Of a stretch of DNA of 64,000 nucleotides, positions 36,063 through 45,422 are shown in pieces; the stretch's first letter is position 1, and each line of letters starts with the position of its first letter. Source of the stretch: Taibaiella sp. (lineage in GTDB: Bacteria > Bacteroidota > Bacteroidia > Chitinophagales > Chitinophagaceae); NCBI GenBank assembly GCA_016786705.1, contig JAEUVV010000005.1, positions 52,806 through 116,805 on the forward strand. The letters run 5' to 3'. The notes below the pieces were generated by a model. It searched no databases. It saw only the letters and a list, made by a program, of their open reading frames with translations, and was not told the DNA's origin. Position numbers and translations under genes: made by a program.

Positions 36063-36683
36063 TTAAGGCAGCATAGCGAGTTCCCAACCCTTGTTTTTAC
36101 AGTGCTGTAATAAGCGGGGTAAAACATATTCCATATTGACCCTTGCCTTTTCACTATCATGCAAAACGAGAATATGGCCGGGTTGCAAATGGAACACGAT
36201 ATTTTCCAGGCATTTCTGCGGGCTGATAGTACTATCCCAATCCCCGGGTATCAGGGTCCATAAAATAATTTCAAAGCCTTTAGCACTTAATTGTTTGGCC
36301 TGTGATCTTTTTACACTGCCATAGGGCGGGCGGAACAAATTGCTATTGATGAACTGCTGGGCCTGTTCTACATCTTTGAGGTATAAATTATCCTTTGTTT
36401 TTTTGCCTTTAAGATGGGTATGGCTGTGATTGCCTACCCGGTGACCTTTTTGAATCAGCCGGGCATACACATCGGGATATTCGATCACATTTTTACCGAT
36501 ACAGAAAAAAGTAGCCTTTGCACTATAATGCTCCAGCTGTTCCAGCACCCAGGGTGTTATTTCTGGGTGGGGGCCGTCATCAAAAGTTAAATATACTTTT
36601 GGTTGTGCTTCACTGCTCGGTCCTTTCCAGGTGTAACGCTTGAGAAAATATTGTATCCAGTCCGGGATGGTATTGATATACAT
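36063..36683 (-). CDS. Polysaccharide deacetylase (NodB domain)
   Basis: A 206-residue enzyme with all NodB motifs: TFDDGP (33-38, catalytic base and metal Asp), HSHTH (86-90, metal His), RPPYG (118-122) and LHDS (174-177). It should remove N-acetyl groups from peptidoglycan or another GlcNAc polymer. No signal peptide or membrane segment is visible; the protein is a bare domain. It has a divergent promoter with thymidine kinase. Confidence 0.9.
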   Translation of the reverse strand: MYINTIPDWIQYFLKRYTWKGPSSEAQPKVYLTFDDGPHPEITPWVLEQLEHYSAKATFFCIGKNVIEYPDVYARLIQKGHRVGNHSHTHLKGKKTKDNLYLKDVEQAQQFINSNLFRPPYGSVKRSQAKQLSAKGFEIILWTLIPGDWDSTISPQKCLENIVFHLQPGHILVLHDSEKARVNMEYVLPRLLQHCKNKGWELAMLP

Positions 36684-36699
36684 GACGAAATAATTACTT

Positions 36700-36707
36700 C
36701 AAAATTA
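36700..36707 (-). promoter_or_regulatory. Deacetylase promoter (-7 element)
   Basis: TAATTTTG on the minus strand fits TAnnTTTG and lies 17 bases before the deacetylase ATG. Confidence 0.5.
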
Positions 36708-36743
36708 GGAACAATTCTAAACAATGCGGACTAAGAATTTTGC

Positions 36744-36751
36744 TACTTTTG
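36744..36751 (+). promoter_or_regulatory. tdk promoter (-7 element)
   Basis: TACTTTTG fits TAnnTTTG, 28 bases before ATG 36779. It overlaps the 5' part of a longer open frame, which argues that translation starts at 36779. Confidence 0.55.
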
Positions 36752-36778
36752 CTATTGAAAAACTCCTTGTGCTTATTT

Positions 36779-37345
36779 ATGTTTATTGAACCGCTCCATT
36801 CCAAAAAATCCGGTTGGATAGAAGTTATTTGTGGGTCCATGTTTTCGGGTAAAACAGAAGAGCTGATTCGTAGACTGAAGCGTGCCCAGATCGCACATCA
36901 GAAAGTAGAGATATTCAAACCCGCTATAGATACCCGTTATGATGATACCGATGTCGTTTCCCATAATGATGCGCGTATCCGCTCCACGCCCGTGAGCTCT
37001 TCCCAAAATATATTATTGCTGGCGGATGAAGTGGACGTAGTTGGGATTGATGAAGCGCAGTTTTTCGACCCCGAAATAGCTAATGTTGTGGAAACCCTGG
37101 CTAAAAACGGGATCAGGGTGATTGTTGCCGGCCTGGATATGGACTTTAAAGCCCAGCCTTTCGGTCCTATGCCATTGCTGCTGGCTAAAGCAGATTATAT
37201 CACTAAGCTGCATGCTATCTGTGTTCAGTGTGGGCAGATCGCTCATTTCTCTTACAGGAAAGCAGGGGACGGTCAAAAAATCCTATTAGGAGAAACCGAC
37301 GTTTATGAGCCCAGGTGCCGGAGCTGTTACTATAAAGCTGAATAG
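36779..37345 (+). CDS. tdk: Thymidine kinase
   Basis: A 188-residue type II thymidine kinase. The P-loop [11 protein letters not shown] (about 19-29), the DEAQFF motif (about 97) and four zinc Cys (CVQCGQ and CRSCY) are all present. It salvages thymidine to dTMP. The start at ATG 36779 gives the family beginning [13 protein letters not shown]; a longer frame starting at TTG 36740 includes a promoter box and is rejected. Confidence 0.95.
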   Translation: MFIEPLHSKKSGWIEVICGSMFSGKTEELIRRLKRAQIAHQKVEIFKPAIDTRYDDTDVVSHNDARIRSTPVSSSQNILLLADEVDVVGIDEAQFFDPEIANVVETLAKNGIRVIVAGLDMDFKAQPFGPMPLLLAKADYITKLHAICVQCGQIAHFSYRKAGDGQKILLGETDVYEPRCRSCYYKAE

Positions 37346-37359
37346 TACCTTACTTGTTT

Positions 37360-38535
37360 TCAGTACTTTTTTATGGAAAAGGAAGCAAGCACCGGGTTGT
37401 GGTCGGATAAAGCTACATCCGGGGAACTATAGCCCTTGCAGGTAAAGAACTTGCTGTCATAGAAAATGTAGTCTATGCGTAATGTAGGGAAGATATTCCT
37501 GTAGGTACGGCCAAATCCAAATCCTTTGTTGACAAAAGCATCCGAGAGGTTACCTTTTACTTTACGGTACACATAAGACCCGGGCATATCGTTCATATCG
37601 CCACAGATAATCGCCGGTAAGGTTGCCTTATCCATAATTGAATCAATGATATTGGCCTGTTGAGCGCGTTTGGAAGAAGCCAGGATCAGTTTGGTCAATA
37701 TTCCCTTTGTTTTAGATTCCACCTTTGTGGGCAACTTGGTCGTTTTTTCTTCGGCATAGGCTACCTCCGCATTACTTAAGGTCACCGATTGTAAATGCGT
37801 TACATAAAGCCGGATCTTTTTTTGCTCGCCCAGGTCTACATCAACGCCCATAAGATTGTAATAATTCCTTTTAGGGTCCAGTGCATAGCGGTGCATTTTG
37901 GATAGAGGGAATTTAGAGAATACCGCATGGCCGACTTTGATCACTTCATTGGCTCCGGCTTCGATATTGATATTGCGTTTAGGATAATCATCCTCGATAG
38001 AAAACTCGTAATAATTATAGCCAAGGCTACGCAGTAATTCTACATAAGGCTCATTGACATTGCCGGCATCCACATAATACTCCTGGAGGCATAAAATATC
38101 CGGGGCCTGCTCGCTGATGAACTCAATAATCTTATTTTTGGAGTGTTTGTTTTTGGTCCATTCCCCGAGGTCGAAGAGGTGTACATTCCAGGTCATTACC
38201 TTAATGGACTGGTCTTCAGCTTTTACAGTCGCGCCTAGCAGGTTAACCCCGAAAGAAGCTTTGGTGACAGAGAAACACAAGAGTAAAGCAGCCAGGGGAA
38301 TCAGGCTGAATTTTTTCCTTTGGGTAAATAACCAGAAGAATAAAAAGAAAACATTTGCCGCAACGGCAAATACATTAGAAAAACTAAATAAACTCAGTAT
38401 GGACTCATTCACAGATACGTCCCGGTAGGCGGCCCAGGTACATAGCGCTAACCAAAGTACCGCGCCCATAGTAAAAAATAAGCCGGTACTTCTGAAAAAC
38501 AAATTGAGCCTGCTAATGAATTTATTCTGCTTCAA
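37360..38535 (-). CDS. Endonuclease/exonuclease/phosphatase family membrane protein
   Basis: A 391-residue protein. Three hydrophobic segments occupy about residues 10-95, then an EEP domain (about 105-391) with LCLQEYYV, CGDMNDMPGSYVYR and LSDHNPVLA as the catalytic Glu, Asp-Asn and Asp-His motifs. The domain should face the outside and act on a phosphodiester or phosphate substrate. It is the third gene of a rhomboid operon, 21 bases after the preceding stop. Confidence 0.88.
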   Translation of the reverse strand: MKQNKFISRLNLFFRSTGLFFTMGAVLWLALCTWAAYRDVSVNESILSLFSFSNVFAVAANVFFLFFWLFTQRKKFSLIPLAALLLCFSVTKASFGVNLLGATVKAEDQSIKVMTWNVHLFDLGEWTKNKHSKNKIIEFISEQAPDILCLQEYYVDAGNVNEPYVELLRSLGYNYYEFSIEDDYPKRNINIEAGANEVIKVGHAVFSKFPLSKMHRYALDPKRNYYNLMGVDVDLGEQKKIRLYVTHLQSVTLSNAEVAYAEEKTTKLPTKVESKTKGILTKLILASSKRAQQANIIDSIMDKATLPAIICGDMNDMPGSYVYRKVKGNLSDAFVNKGFGFGRTYRNIFPTLRIDYIFYDSKFFTCKGYSSPDVALSDHNPVLASFSIKKY

Positions 38536-38556
38536 TGCTTGGAATAAGTAAATATA

Positions 38557-39417
38557 TTATTGATATCTTTTCAGTAATTCTCTTTCTTCCCTGGTCAGGG
38601 ATTGAATGCCCTGCTCATTGATCTTATCCAGTATTGCATCCAGGTCCGCATTCACCTCTTTAAAAGTCTTGTCGCCAACCTTCTTTTTTGCCGCTACTTT
38701 ATGGGCGCCCCAGCCCAGCAATTTATTACAGGCCACGCCCAATTTTATACCCTTATTGGCCAGTTGCATATACAATACCCCGGCAAGGCCACCTGCGATC
38801 AGCAAGCCAAAATACGGGTAATTTTTAGATTCAAACAGTACCAGGATATTTATGATTAAATAGATAACGATCAATAACCATAATGGGACCGAAAAATTTG
38901 ATGAAAAATAGATCTTGTATTTTGGCGCGACACTTAGCGCGCCCAGTGAAAAGCCCAGTACAGCAGCGTCTGCCCCGCTGAACATATTGGAAGGTGCCGG
39001 TAAAGGGAAATAATACTGTAAAGCGATAAAGGCAATACCACCGATGATATTGGAGACAATGAATAAAGGCAGGATCTCACTTTTGCCCACCAGTTGCTGG
39101 ATCACGCTGCCAAATACAAATAGCCAGACCAGGGTGGTGAATAGCTTGAAAAAGCCCAGCCCTGTGAACATAAAGGTTAATAGGGTCCAGGGATGCTTCA
39201 GCATACCTTCAAAAGGCTGGATAGCGAAGTGTACATATATTTTGCTTTCAAAATAAGCGGTCGATTCAGGGGAGGGCACCTGCTGCCACATAAATATGAC
39301 AATCTTTGCCAGGTGCAACATGATATACCCTGCGCCACAAAAGAAAACCAGCTTCAATAAAGGATTGTTTTCGTAATCCGATAATAAAGTCTTTCTGCTA
39401 CTGTTTAAATAATCCAT
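38557..39417 (-). CDS. Catalytically dead rhomboid-like membrane protein
   Basis: A 286-residue protein with about six membrane helices of the rhomboid fold. The Ser of the GxSG motif is Asp150 (FSGADAAVLGF) and the position of the catalytic His (AHLGG in active enzymes) is Ile207 (LLIAGGLAG). The last 65 residues are a cytosolic helical tail with a coiled-coil like DUF6576. The start of this gene is four bases after the active rhomboid stop. Pseudo-rhomboids in eukaryotes regulate protein trafficking; a partner role here is inference. Confidence 0.85.
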   Translation of the reverse strand: MDYLNSSRKTLLSDYENNPLLKLVFFCGAGYIMLHLAKIVIFMWQQVPSPESTAYFESKIYVHFAIQPFEGMLKHPWTLLTFMFTGLGFFKLFTTLVWLFVFGSVIQQLVGKSEILPLFIVSNIIGGIAFIALQYYFPLPAPSNMFSGADAAVLGFSLGALSVAPKYKIYFSSNFSVPLWLLIVIYLIINILVLFESKNYPYFGLLIAGGLAGVLYMQLANKGIKLGVACNKLLGWGAHKVAAKKKVGDKTFKEVNADLDAILDKINEQGIQSLTREERELLKRYQ

Positions 39418-39420
39418 AAT

Positions 39421-40131
39421 TTATCTTAAAAAGAGTTTGCCTTTACTTTTCCAGTAAGCTAAGATGAAGAATGCGAAAAGCATACCACCCAAATGAGCAA
39501 AATGGGCAACATTATCTCCGGGGGAGTTACTGATTCCCGAAACCAGGCCGATTACAGCAAGGATAGCTACAAAGTATTTAGCTTTCATTGGGAATAGGAA
39601 ATAGATCTGTACAATAGCGTTCGGGAACATATAGCCGAAGGCAAATAAGGCTCCGTAAACTGCTCCGGAGGCACCTACCATGGGGACATTAATCGGGGAA
39701 TTCGGCAGATTCATTAACGCTGCATATTGGTCTGGGTAAGTTTGAATCAGGGTCATTAACTCGGATAATGTAAAGTGTTGAACAAGCATTTGACAAAAAG
39801 CTGCGCCCAGGCCACTAATAAAATACAAGAGTAAAAATTTCTTAGTACCTAAAACGTTCTCTACCGGTGTGCCGATCATCCATAAAGCAAACATATTGAA
39901 CAGCAAATGGGTGAATCCACCATGCATGAACATGTGTGTGATCAACTGCCAGGGCTTAAAATATGGAGATTCCCAATAAAAAAGCCCTAATATATAAGTC
40001 AGGTCAATATTCATACGTTCCATGCCCAGGGTGAGCAGGAACATTAACGCGTTAATGATGACCAGGTTCTTGATCACCGGGGGTAGGCTGGCTCCTCCTA
40101 TATTTCTAAATTGTTGCGACATACCACTCAA
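39421..40131 (-). CDS. Rhomboid family intramembrane serine protease
   Basis: A 236-residue membrane protease. Catalytic Ser155 lies in GASGAVYGA, His213 in AHFAHLGG, and HMFMHGGFTHLLFNM (66-80) is the loop-helix with the oxyanion Asn79. It cleaves transmembrane or membrane-near substrates. It is the first gene of the rhomboid operon; a promoter box at 40143-40150 is only a dozen bases before its ATG. Confidence 0.93.
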   Translation of the reverse strand: MSGMSQQFRNIGGASLPPVIKNLVIINALMFLLTLGMERMNIDLTYILGLFYWESPYFKPWQLITHMFMHGGFTHLLFNMFALWMIGTPVENVLGTKKFLLLYFISGLGAAFCQMLVQHFTLSELMTLIQTYPDQYAALMNLPNSPINVPMVGASGAVYGALFAFGYMFPNAIVQIYFLFPMKAKYFVAILAVIGLVSGISNSPGDNVAHFAHLGGMLFAFFILAYWKSKGKLFLR

Positions 40132-40142
40132 ATAAATCTGCT

Positions 40143-40150
40143 CAAAAATA
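40143..40150 (-). promoter_or_regulatory. Rhomboid operon promoter (-7 element)
   Basis: TATTTTTG on the minus strand fits TAnnTTTG. The leader to ATG 40131 would be only about 5 to 8 bases. Confidence 0.45.
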
Positions 40151-40235
40151 CAGAATAAAACCCTGATTTAAGATTTCTCTGCGCTTTTGTCGCTGCTAAA
40201 TCTATCCTAATAGGTAAGACCCCGTACATTTTTAT

Positions 40236-40243
40236 TAAATTTG
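40236..40243 (+). promoter_or_regulatory. Promoter (-7 element) of the nucleotidyltransferase gene
   Basis: TAAATTTG fits TAnnTTTG, 22 bases before ATG 40266. Confidence 0.5.
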
Positions 40244-40265
40244 CCCGATTCAATCACTCCATTTC

Positions 40266-40997
40266 ATGAAAGCAATGATACTGGCAGCAGGCTTGGGTAC
40301 CCGCCTGAAACCTTTTACAGACCATCATCCCAAAGCCCTGGCTATGGTAAACGGGAAAAGTTTACTGGAAATCAATATTGTCAACCTGCAACGCTTTGGC
40401 ATCCGCGATGTCATCGTTAATGTGCACCATTTTGCCGACCAGATCGAGCAGGTATTGACCGATAATAATGGTTTTGGCAGCCGGGTACAGGTTTCTGATG
40501 AGCGGGCTGAAGTACTGGAAACGGGTGGAGGATTGAAAAAGGCTATTCCATTGCTAAGAGATGCTGAAGATATCCTGGTAATGAATGCGGATATTCTTTC
40601 CGATTTTGATCTGAACCGGATGATCCTGCAACATAAAAGGAGCGGAGCATTAGCTACACTCGCAGTGCAGCAGCGCAGCAGTTCGCGTTATTTCCTGTTT
40701 AAAGAAGAAGAAAAACACCTGCGCTTATGTGGGTGGCGTCATGCAACCACCCTGGAAGAAAAACTGCCCTGCTCCGGCGCGGCTAAAATGATCCCCCTGG
40801 CTTTTAGTGGGATCCAGCTACTGCAATCCACTTTTTTGCATAAGATTGTACAGGAAGGTAAGTTCTCGCTGGTAGACCTGTACCTCTCCCTTTGCTGCAA
40901 TGAGTCTATCCTGGCCTGGGACCATACCGGAGACAGTCTCCTGGATGTAGGCAAGCCCGAGAGCCTGGTGCAGGCCGCCAAAATGTTTAATTTATAA
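40266..40997 (+). CDS. Sugar-phosphate nucleotidyltransferase (MurU-like)
   Basis: A 243-residue NTP transferase. The signature GLGTRLKPFTDHHPKAL (9-25) binds the NTP, and DILVMNADILSDFDL holds the metal Asp. It lacks the left-handed beta-helix of GlmU-type enzymes and matches the short MurU/mannose-1-P class in length. Candidates are MurNAc-1-P uridylyltransferase or a GDP-mannose type enzyme; its sugar kinase partner is not adjacent. It is 26 bases before the aminotransferase gene. Confidence 0.8.
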   Translation: MKAMILAAGLGTRLKPFTDHHPKALAMVNGKSLLEINIVNLQRFGIRDVIVNVHHFADQIEQVLTDNNGFGSRVQVSDERAEVLETGGGLKKAIPLLRDAEDILVMNADILSDFDLNRMILQHKRSGALATLAVQQRSSSRYFLFKEEEKHLRLCGWRHATTLEEKLPCSGAAKMIPLAFSGIQLLQSTFLHKIVQEGKFSLVDLYLSLCCNESILAWDHTGDSLLDVGKPESLVQAAKMFNL

Positions 40998-41023
40998 TTA
41001 CCGCTTAATTTTTGTACGCTTTT

Positions 41024-42199
41024 ATGAACCAACGCCAGTTATTCCAGCAATATTTAGCGCCTACTTCACCCGAACCTATGGCTTTGCCGATCACCAGGGC
41101 AGAAGCGGAATTTTTATATGATGACCAGGGTAGACAGTATATTGACCTGATCGGGGGAATCAGTGTATGTAATGTGGGGCACCGCCATCCAAAAGTAGTG
41201 GCTGCCATCAACCGGCAGGTAAATGACTACCTGCACGTTATGGTATATGGAGAACTGGTACAATCACCCATGGTTAACTACGCGGCCTTGCTGGCAAAGC
41301 ATTTGCCGCATAGCCTTTCCTGTACCTACTTTACCAATTCAGGTGCTGAAGCGGTTGAAGGCGCGATGAAGCTGGCTAAAAGGGCGACCGGTAGGGCCGG
41401 GATCATCGCCTGTCATAATAGTTATCATGGGTCTACACAGGGGGCCTGGAGCCTGATCGGTTCCGAGGAGTTCCGGATGAACTACCGGCCTTTGCTGCCA
41501 CAGATCCATCATGTGGCTTATAATAGCCGGGAAGCCATTGATGCGATCACGGAACAAACAGCCTGTATTATCCTGGAAACCGTACAATCTGAAGCCGGGG
41601 TGATCAGGCCGGACCTGGAATGGATACAGGCAGTCCGTCAGAAATGTACCGAAACAGGTACGCTGTTAATACTGGACGAAATCCAGGTAGGCTTTGGCCG
41701 TACAGGCACCCTCTGGGGATTTGAGCAGTTTGGTATTGTGCCCGATGTTTTACTGTTGGGTAAAGCCCTTGGTGGTGGTATGCCTATGGGCGCGTTTATC
41801 GCTTCTAAGGAGCTGATGCAAACTTTAAGTATTAACCCGATCCTGGGGCATATGACCACATTTGGCGGGCACCCGGTATGCTGTGCCGCCGGTATGGCCG
41901 CTTTTGAAGCTTTGTTAGCAGAAAAGCTGCACCATACTGTACCCGAAAAAGCCGCTTTATTCCTGGAACATTTACAGCATCCTGCTATTAAAAGCATCGC
42001 TCATCATGGCCTGATGATGGCTGTGAAATTGGAAAGTTTCGAAAAAGTAGTGGCGACGATTAAGCACCTGCTGGAGTTGGGCGTATTTACCGATTGGTTT
42101 TTATTTGCTGCAGATTGTATCCGGATAGTACCGCCATTAAATATTTCGGAAGAAAGCATTATTGCTGCCTGTCATAAAATAAAGCAGGCGCTAACCTAA
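41024..42199 (+). CDS. Class III PLP aminotransferase
   Basis: A 391-residue fold-type I enzyme. Motifs include YIDLIGGISVCNVGHRHP, YFTNSGAEAVEGAMKLAK (PLP phosphate site), ILDEIQVGFGRTG, and GKALGGGMPMGA with the PLP lysine. The family contains acetylornithine, ornithine and diamine aminotransferases; the sequence does not tell which. ATG 41024 is chosen over TTG 41012. It shares an operon with the nucleotidyltransferase. Confidence 0.86.
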   Translation: MNQRQLFQQYLAPTSPEPMALPITRAEAEFLYDDQGRQYIDLIGGISVCNVGHRHPKVVAAINRQVNDYLHVMVYGELVQSPMVNYAALLAKHLPHSLSCTYFTNSGAEAVEGAMKLAKRATGRAGIIACHNSYHGSTQGAWSLIGSEEFRMNYRPLLPQIHHVAYNSREAIDAITEQTACIILETVQSEAGVIRPDLEWIQAVRQKCTETGTLLILDEIQVGFGRTGTLWGFEQFGIVPDVLLLGKALGGGMPMGAFIASKELMQTLSINPILGHMTTFGGHPVCCAAGMAAFEALLAEKLHHTVPEKAALFLEHLQHPAIKSIAHHGLMMAVKLESFEKVVATIKHLLELGVFTDWFLFAADCIRIVPPLNISEESIIAACHKIKQALT

Positions 42200-42241
42200 A
42201 AACTATTTTTTTTATCTTTAAAATTTATAAATCTAAACAAC

Positions 42242-42691
42242 ATGAGAAACTTGCTTTTAACCGGGGCGCTTTTGTTAACCGGATGGGCGGCAAATGCACA
42301 AAATGTAGCGCTTGATAAGAAAAATAACACGATTGTTATTGATGGCGCTGCTACACTAAAATATACGAAAATCAATATGGCCAATTGGTCATTCTACGAT
42401 ATGAATGAACATGAGATCGTTTTCTTTAAGCTGGCAGACAATGGTACACCAAGCTATAGAGATGATGATTATATGATCATTAATTTTTTGACAGAAAATA
42501 CGAAAGTTGAAACAAATGATTTTTCACATATCCAGGCTGCTTTCAATATAAATAAGTCAATTGAGAAGTTTGTTGTATGGCTGTTGAAAGAAAAAGTACT
42601 TGATAATAAAGGAAATATTAATCCCGATAAAGTGGCCACTTTTCATTCAAAGTACGATCAGAATATTACCAACAGGACAATAAAACATTAA
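42242..42691 (+). CDS. Hypothetical secreted protein
   Basis: A 149-residue protein with a signal peptide (1-20, ending NAQ). The mature part is mixed alpha/beta with many Asp, Asn and Lys and no Cys. I recognise no family. It starts 42 bases after the aminotransferase and may share its transcript. Confidence 0.6.
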   Translation: MRNLLLTGALLLTGWAANAQNVALDKKNNTIVIDGAATLKYTKINMANWSFYDMNEHEIVFFKLADNGTPSYRDDDYMIINFLTENTKVETNDFSHIQAAFNINKSIEKFVVWLLKEKVLDNKGNINPDKVATFHSKYDQNITNRTIKH

Positions 42692-42770
42692 AATAAGATT
42701 GAAGCTATTAAGGCTTTGTGAAATACCCGATTTTCATATATGTGAAATTGGTAAAACCACTTTTTTATCG

Positions 42771-42778
42771 TAATTTTG
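42771..42778 (+). promoter_or_regulatory. tsf promoter (-7 element)
   Basis: TAATTTTG fits TAnnTTTG. A TTG at 42748-42750 is 20 bases upstream, normal for the -33 box. The leader is about 56 bases. Confidence 0.65.
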
Positions 42779-42839
42779 CACATCTTTTCTCCGGAAAGAA
42801 ATTTGAAACTGAATTAATAATCATAATAAAATTAACACA

Positions 42840-43679
42840 ATGAGCACTGTAAGCATTTCTGCTGCTGATGTAAACAAATTACGCCAGGCTACTGGCGCTG
42901 GTATGATGGACTGTCGTAAAGCTTTGACTGAAAGCGGTGGCGATTTCGAAAAAGCAATCGACTATCTGCGTTTGAAAGGTCAAAAAGTAGCGGCTAACCG
43001 TAGCGATCGTGACGCTAAAGAAGGTGTTGCGGTAGCTTTGGCTAATCCTGAGAATACTTACGGTATCGCTTTGCACGTATCTGCTGAGACTGATTTCGTT
43101 TCTAAAAACCAAGAGTTCATGGATTTCTCTAACGAGTTAGCAAAAATCGCTTTAGAGAACAAGCCTGCTGATATCGAAGCATTGAAAGCTTTGAAAATGG
43201 GTGATGCTACTATCGCGGACAGATTATTGGAAATGGTCGCTAAAATCGGTGAGAAAATCGATGTAGCCCGTTTTGAATCTGTCTCTGCTGAAACTGTAGT
43301 ACCTTACATCCACGGTAACTTCCGTATCGGTGTATTGGTAGGTATGAACCAGGCTAAGTCTGATGCGGTAATCGCTGCCGGTCGTGATGTAGCGATGCAG
43401 ATCGCTGCTATGAACCCACTGGGATTGGATGAAAATTCAATTGCTCCTGAAGTAATCGAGCGCGAAAAAGCTTTAGCTGTTGAGCAAATCGTTGCTGAAG
43501 GTAAACCGGCTGATATGGCAGAAAAAATCGCTGCCGGTAAAATGAATAAATTCTTCAAAGAAAACACTTTGGTGAATCAACCATTCGTAAAAGATAACGG
43601 TGTAACTATCGCTCAATACTTAACTAACGTTGCTAAAGGTTTGGAAGTAACTGCTTTCTCCCGCGTAGCTTTAGGTTAA
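42840..43679 (+). CDS. tsf: Elongation factor Ts
   Basis: A 279-residue protein. It starts with a UBA-like helix region holding LRQATGAGMMDCRKAL and GDFEKAIDYLRLKG, followed by the core that exchanges GDP on EF-Tu, with YGIALHVSAETDFVSKN and VLVGMNQAKSD. Length is normal. rpsB, its usual upstream neighbour, is absent here; the gene has its own promoter. Confidence 0.97.
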   Translation: MSTVSISAADVNKLRQATGAGMMDCRKALTESGGDFEKAIDYLRLKGQKVAANRSDRDAKEGVAVALANPENTYGIALHVSAETDFVSKNQEFMDFSNELAKIALENKPADIEALKALKMGDATIADRLLEMVAKIGEKIDVARFESVSAETVVPYIHGNFRIGVLVGMNQAKSDAVIAAGRDVAMQIAAMNPLGLDENSIAPEVIEREKALAVEQIVAEGKPADMAEKIAAGKMNKFFKENTLVNQPFVKDNGVTIAQYLTNVAKGLEVTAFSRVALG

Positions 43680-43699
43680 TATATCTTACAATAAAGAGG

Positions 43700-43738
43700 A
43701 AACTCAAAGGTGCTGTAATGTGCCTTTGAGTTTTTTTT
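43700..43738 (+). terminator. tsf terminator
   Basis: 11-base arms (43700-43710, 43723-43733) and a run of eight T residues, 20 bases past the tsf stop. Confidence 0.85.
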
Positions 43739-43806
43739 ATTTGGGCTATAATTTTTCTTTCGTTTTATATACATTTGATCGCATAAATTTGTTAAATAAA
43801 TATAAA

Positions 43807-45312
43807 ATGAAAAAAATCGGCTTTTCCCTTTTTATGCTGATGCAAGTCTTCAGCCTGCAAGCCCAGGTGCAGGAACTTGGGGTTAGTAAGTACTTCGAAA
43901 CCACCTATCCCGAAGATGTGGCTTTATTGCCCTTGTCTAACCACAATACAATGCTCATCCGTTTTCATGAGTCGAATAAATTGAATGTACAGATATATGA
44001 TGCTACTCGCAACGAAATCGTACAGGTGAAAGGAAAATTGCCTGTAGAGAAGCTGAAAAATGTTTCATTCTACGGTTTAAGGGAATTAGATAATGGTAAT
44101 GTGACCTTTTTCTGTATGTTGCCCGAGCAGGGATCAGACCGGGTGATTTATAATGTAATAATAAATGGGCAATCCGGTTTGATGGAGTCTTGTACAGAAG
44201 TGGAGCGGTTTTCCCGTAAGCAATTCGGTATGCTTGCAGCATATACAGATGGGCTAAGTATCGCTACTGCAACGTCAGATAATAAAAAATATACAGCGCT
44301 GTATTTTAAGAACTTTAATGCACAGCAGTCTGAAATGAAGCAGCAAGTGTGGATTATAGATAGGGTTGGTAATGTTATAGAAAAGGCCGGCATCAACCAG
44401 GATAAGGAAGGTAAGTATCCGAAAGGTTTAGGTATGATTGGGATAGATATTGCCGATGATGGAACGGTCTATATGATTACGACGAATTATAAAAATGATA
44501 AAGAGATGAAGCGCTACTTCATCAAAAAAGAATTGCAAAAGGCGGCGAAGGTAAGTCGTCTTTGCGGTGCTGCAGGTAAATATGATTTCTTCTCTGGTAA
44601 TCTGAAATATAATCCTGTAAAAAATGAGGTGGTCTATGTTAATTATAAAAATTATAAGGTTCGAATAGACAGTTCCGGTGCCTGCAGTACGGAGTTGCTT
44701 GCCTTCCCGGAGTTAAAACAGCTGCAGTCCGACTATATAAAGACCCGGAATTCCGATAAGTTCTATTTCCAGGTGGGTAATATAGAAGTTGAACCGGATG
44801 GCAGCTATACTTATTCGCTTGCCCTGCTTATGGATCGCATGGAATCTCATCATAACAATATGCAAATGCCTTATACCTATACAACAGGTTACGGGACATG
44901 GAACAGCGGGAAAGGAGGCTTTAGCTTTGTCCCGACATTTATAAGGGGGCATGCATTCTCTAGTAGTGTAGGTTCGGCGGGATTTGGTACCCTGAAGTAT
45001 GACGATGTAGGTTATTATGTCCTGGCCAGAAAGGAGGGAGCGCAATATTTACTGTTTAATGATAATGAAGACAGCAGGAACAAGTTGGAAGAATCTGACC
45101 GGCTGAAGCGCATTCAGAATAAAAAGAATGTATCCGGCTTTTATGCAATAGCGGGATCTGAAAAGCTACCAAAGGCTGCGCCGGTAATCAGTAGCAATAA
45201 TGAATATAGCTATTACTATTGGGGGACTGCGGTAAAGAACGAAAAAGGAGAGTTAGTAGTAATCAAATTACTGGATGGAGATAAGATGCAGGTGGCCTGG
45301 CTGCAGCTATAA
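43807..45312 (+). CDS. Hypothetical secreted protein
   Basis: A 501-residue protein with a signal peptide (1-20, ending LQAQ). The mature part alternates short strands and looks like a repeated beta-propeller without a motif I can name: NTMLIRFHESNKLNVQIYD, DNGNVTFFCMLPEQ and DGTVYMITTNYKNDK recur every 40 to 60 residues. No T9SS C-terminal signal is visible, so it may stay in the periplasm. ATG 43807 is chosen because it begins with MKK and a signal peptide; the open frame runs back to 43720, through the tsf terminator. Confidence 0.65.
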   Translation: MKKIGFSLFMLMQVFSLQAQVQELGVSKYFETTYPEDVALLPLSNHNTMLIRFHESNKLNVQIYDATRNEIVQVKGKLPVEKLKNVSFYGLRELDNGNVTFFCMLPEQGSDRVIYNVIINGQSGLMESCTEVERFSRKQFGMLAAYTDGLSIATATSDNKKYTALYFKNFNAQQSEMKQQVWIIDRVGNVIEKAGINQDKEGKYPKGLGMIGIDIADDGTVYMITTNYKNDKEMKRYFIKKELQKAAKVSRLCGAAGKYDFFSGNLKYNPVKNEVVYVNYKNYKVRIDSSGACSTELLAFPELKQLQSDYIKTRNSDKFYFQVGNIEVEPDGSYTYSLALLMDRMESHHNNMQMPYTYTTGYGTWNSGKGGFSFVPTFIRGHAFSSSVGSAGFGTLKYDDVGYYVLARKEGAQYLLFNDNEDSRNKLEESDRLKRIQNKKNVSGFYAIAGSEKLPKAAPVISSNNEYSYYYWGTAVKNEKGELVVIKLLDGDKMQVAWLQL

Positions 45313-45350
45313 AGCGCCGGGGTCGTTCCTTTACCGGGTATATAAAGCAC

Positions 45351-45387
45351 AAAAAACTAACTCTCTATTCAAGAGAGTTAGTTTTTT
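45351..45387. terminator. Bidirectional terminator
   Basis: Perfect 16-base arms (45351-45366, 45372-45387) with A-run and T-run ends, between the convergent secreted protein and rpsO. Confidence 0.88.
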
Positions 45388-45422
45388 ATATGGAATACGG
45401 TCAGCCGACCGTACAGCTTTGA

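Noticed and set aside
36740..36778. An upstream extension of thymidine kinase from TTG 36740
   Set aside because: It runs through a perfect TAnnTTTG promoter box, and ATG 36779 gives the usual family N-terminus.
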